Origin: Streptomyces sp. NBC_01267
GTDB taxonomy: Bacteria; Actinomycetota; Actinomycetes; Streptomycetales; Streptomycetaceae
Length of the DNA stretch: 64,000 nucleotides
Direction: 5' to 3'
Assembly (NCBI RefSeq): GCF_036241575.1
Contig: NZ_CP108455.1
Span: 3,964,001-4,028,000, forward strand
Both the position numbers and the translations under genes were made by a program. The notes beneath the pieces were generated by a model, which ran no database searches, was not told where the DNA came from, and saw nothing but the letters and a program-made list of their open reading frames with translations. Positions 62,858 through 64,000 of the stretch are shown here, piece by piece; the first letter of the stretch is position 1; each line of letters starts with the position of its first letter.

Positions 62858-63331
62858 TGCGCCGCGGTGGCCGCCCATCCGTAGCGGGAGAAGGAGGGAC
62901 CACCGTTCTGATACGCGGCAAGGGCCTGTGCGGAGGTCGGGAACGCAGGCTCGGGCAGGCGGTCGGCGGCGACCCACTGGGCCGCCAGGTGCTTGGCCGG
63001 CTCGGTGTTGGTCAGTTCGCCGGTCCACGTGTCGGTGGCGAAGGCAAAGAGGACGAACTGCCCGGCCTCGTCCCAGCCATGTTCGACGTGGATGACGTGG
63101 ACGAGTGCGAGGTCCGCCGGGCCGACAAGCAGACCGGTCTCCTCCTTGAGTTCGCGGGCGGCGGCCTCGTCGAGGGCTTCGCCAGGTTCGGCCTTGCCCC
63201 CGGGGAGGGTCCAGGCCGGTTGCGGGGACCAGTTACGCGCGGCGTAGTGCACAGCGGGCGATCGTGCCGGCGCGCTTGTCGTGGACGATCACGCAGACCA
63301 TGTTGCGGCTGTTCATCACGCTGGCGCTCAT
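62854..63331 (-). pseudogene. Nudix hydrolase split by a frameshift
   Basis: The ATG at 63331 (AAGGAGAGGG upstream) reads MSASVMNSRNMVCVIVHDKRAGTIAR, then shifts frame near 63253. Removing one T there gives ARVHYAARNWSPQPAWTLPGGKAEPGE and continues through the Nudix box PGGKAEPGEALDEAAAREL-KEETGL. The second part alone lacks the first beta strand. Either a real pseudogene or a sequencing error. Upstream of the small ORF and the LLM gene in one operon. Confidence 0.78.
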
Positions 63332-63419
63332 CACAGTGCCCTCTCCTTGATGCCAGAAGATGTCGGTGGTCCGGCTGTGTGTTCAGTCTGGGCCCGCCGC
63401 TCGGAACGTACGTGTGCTG

Positions 63420-64000
63420 TCAGCACCCGAGCATGAGGCGGTCGGCGTTGATGCGTGAGAAGACCAGGTCGGTCATGTGGGTCGGGGTTTCGGTGCACCG
63501 GACGGGCGGTTGTGGTCGGCGCATGGCCCGGGGGTAGGTGGCCGGGTCGTAGTCGTTGGTGAGCGTGTACGCGTGAAAGCCGTGTTCGCCAAGGGTGTTG
63601 ATGATGGCGATGGTGCTCTCGCCTTGCTTGGCCAGGAGCCTGGGCGTGACTTCCACGACGAGTTCCGCGTCGTCCCGCAGGTGGGGGAGCGCGGGTAGCA
63701 GTCCGCGGATGGCTGCTGCTTCGGCGCCTTCGACATCGATCTTGATGATGCGGGTGGTGGCAAGTTCGGTCTGGCTGACCAGGTCGGCCAGGGGCGCGGT
63801 GGGAGCCTCGAAGGCCGTGTGGACACAGCGGGGCCGGACAGCGGTGGTGTGGCCGAGGTTGGCGGGGTCCTCCAAATACAGGGTCAGCGTGCCGTGGGTA
63901 TCGGAGGCTGCGGAGCGAACGGCGCGGATGTTGGTGCGGTGGTTGGCAGTGGCCGCAGCGGTCAGGTCGTCGTGGAACTGCGGGGAGGGCTCGATGGCGA
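63420..64000 (-). CDS. FkbM-type methyltransferase, partial (start outside window)
   Basis: The C-terminal 193 residues of a FkbM-family SAM-dependent methyltransferase. FkbM signature IIKIDVEGAEAAAIRGLLPAL and the preceding AVRSAASDTHGTLTLYLEDP are visible. The gene runs in from the right edge. Natural start is not in the window. Such enzymes O-methylate sugars or secondary metabolites. Context is the accessory island. Confidence 0.82.
   Translation of the reverse strand, partial: AIEPSPQFHDDLTAAATANHRTNIRAVRSAASDTHGTLTLYLEDPANLGHTTAVRPRCVHTAFEAPTAPLADLVSQTELATTRIIKIDVEGAEAAAIRGLLPALPHLRDDAELVVEVTPRLLAKQGESTIAIINTLGEHGFHAYTLTNDYDPATYPRAMRRPQPPVRCTETPTHMTDLVFSRINADRLMLGC

Overview
The window is very GC-rich, has Streptomyces-type start sites (ATG, GTG and TTG behind GGAGG-like sites) and reads as an origin-proximal piece of a Streptomyces chromosome. 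Three things support this: the block ponA-like PBP / rpsF-ssb-rpsR-rplI / dnaB (also found near oriC in other Actinobacteria), the sporulation pair ssgR-ssgA, and five copies of the ParB-binding parS palindrome GTTTCACGTGAAAC, which in Streptomyces cluster around oriC.

Layout. 1-5.4 kb: cca, a small membrane protein, an MFS exporter, and ino1 with a PadR regulator whose promoter carries a 33-bp palindrome. 5.8-12.5 kb: cell-envelope genes (class A PBP, GT87 membrane glycosyltransferase, an alanine-racemase-like protein and the Fem peptidyltransferase). 13.2-18.3 kb: rpsF-ssb-rpsR-rplI, a MATE pump, a DnaA-box cluster and dnaB. 18.5-33.3 kb: a looser accessory stretch of oxidoreductases, regulators, acetyltransferases, MFS, Nudix, a cystathionine gamma-synthase/lyase and small membrane proteins, including a decayed oxidoreductase. 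33.4-41.6 kb: ssgR-ssgA, a YibE/F protein, a TPP riboswitch with thiC, a phosphatase and a LacI regulator. 41.9-51.1 kb: an aminotransferase, then cydA-cydB-cydCD (cytochrome bd oxidase and its exporter) behind a perfect Rex site, followed directly by a GAF-GAF histidine kinase that keeps the heme His and distal Tyr spacing of DosS/DosT.

52.2-64 kb is an accessory island. The native LLM-class flavin oxidoreductase gene is cut after about 73 codons. A second, diverged 5' fragment of the same kind of gene lies 3.6 kb further on, cut at the equivalent codon, and both fragments run into the same 16-bp sequence. A full-length LLM gene lies on the opposite strand at 61.8-62.7 kb. Between and after the fragments are a type I methyltransferase/half-size specificity pair without a visible restriction subunit, a lower-GC ParA-like ATPase with a small SAP-like partner, a soluble Ser/Thr kinase (with a TTA codon) next to a large coiled-coil/two-TM protein and a divergent DUF protein, a frameshifted Nudix gene, and an FkbM-type methyltransferase cut by the window end. 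No integrase is visible in the window.

The findings I rate highest are the repeated use of LLM genes as an insertion site with its candidate defence cargo, the predicted heme-sensing kinase beside a Rex-controlled cytochrome bd operon, and parS sites that double as a terminator and as translation starts.
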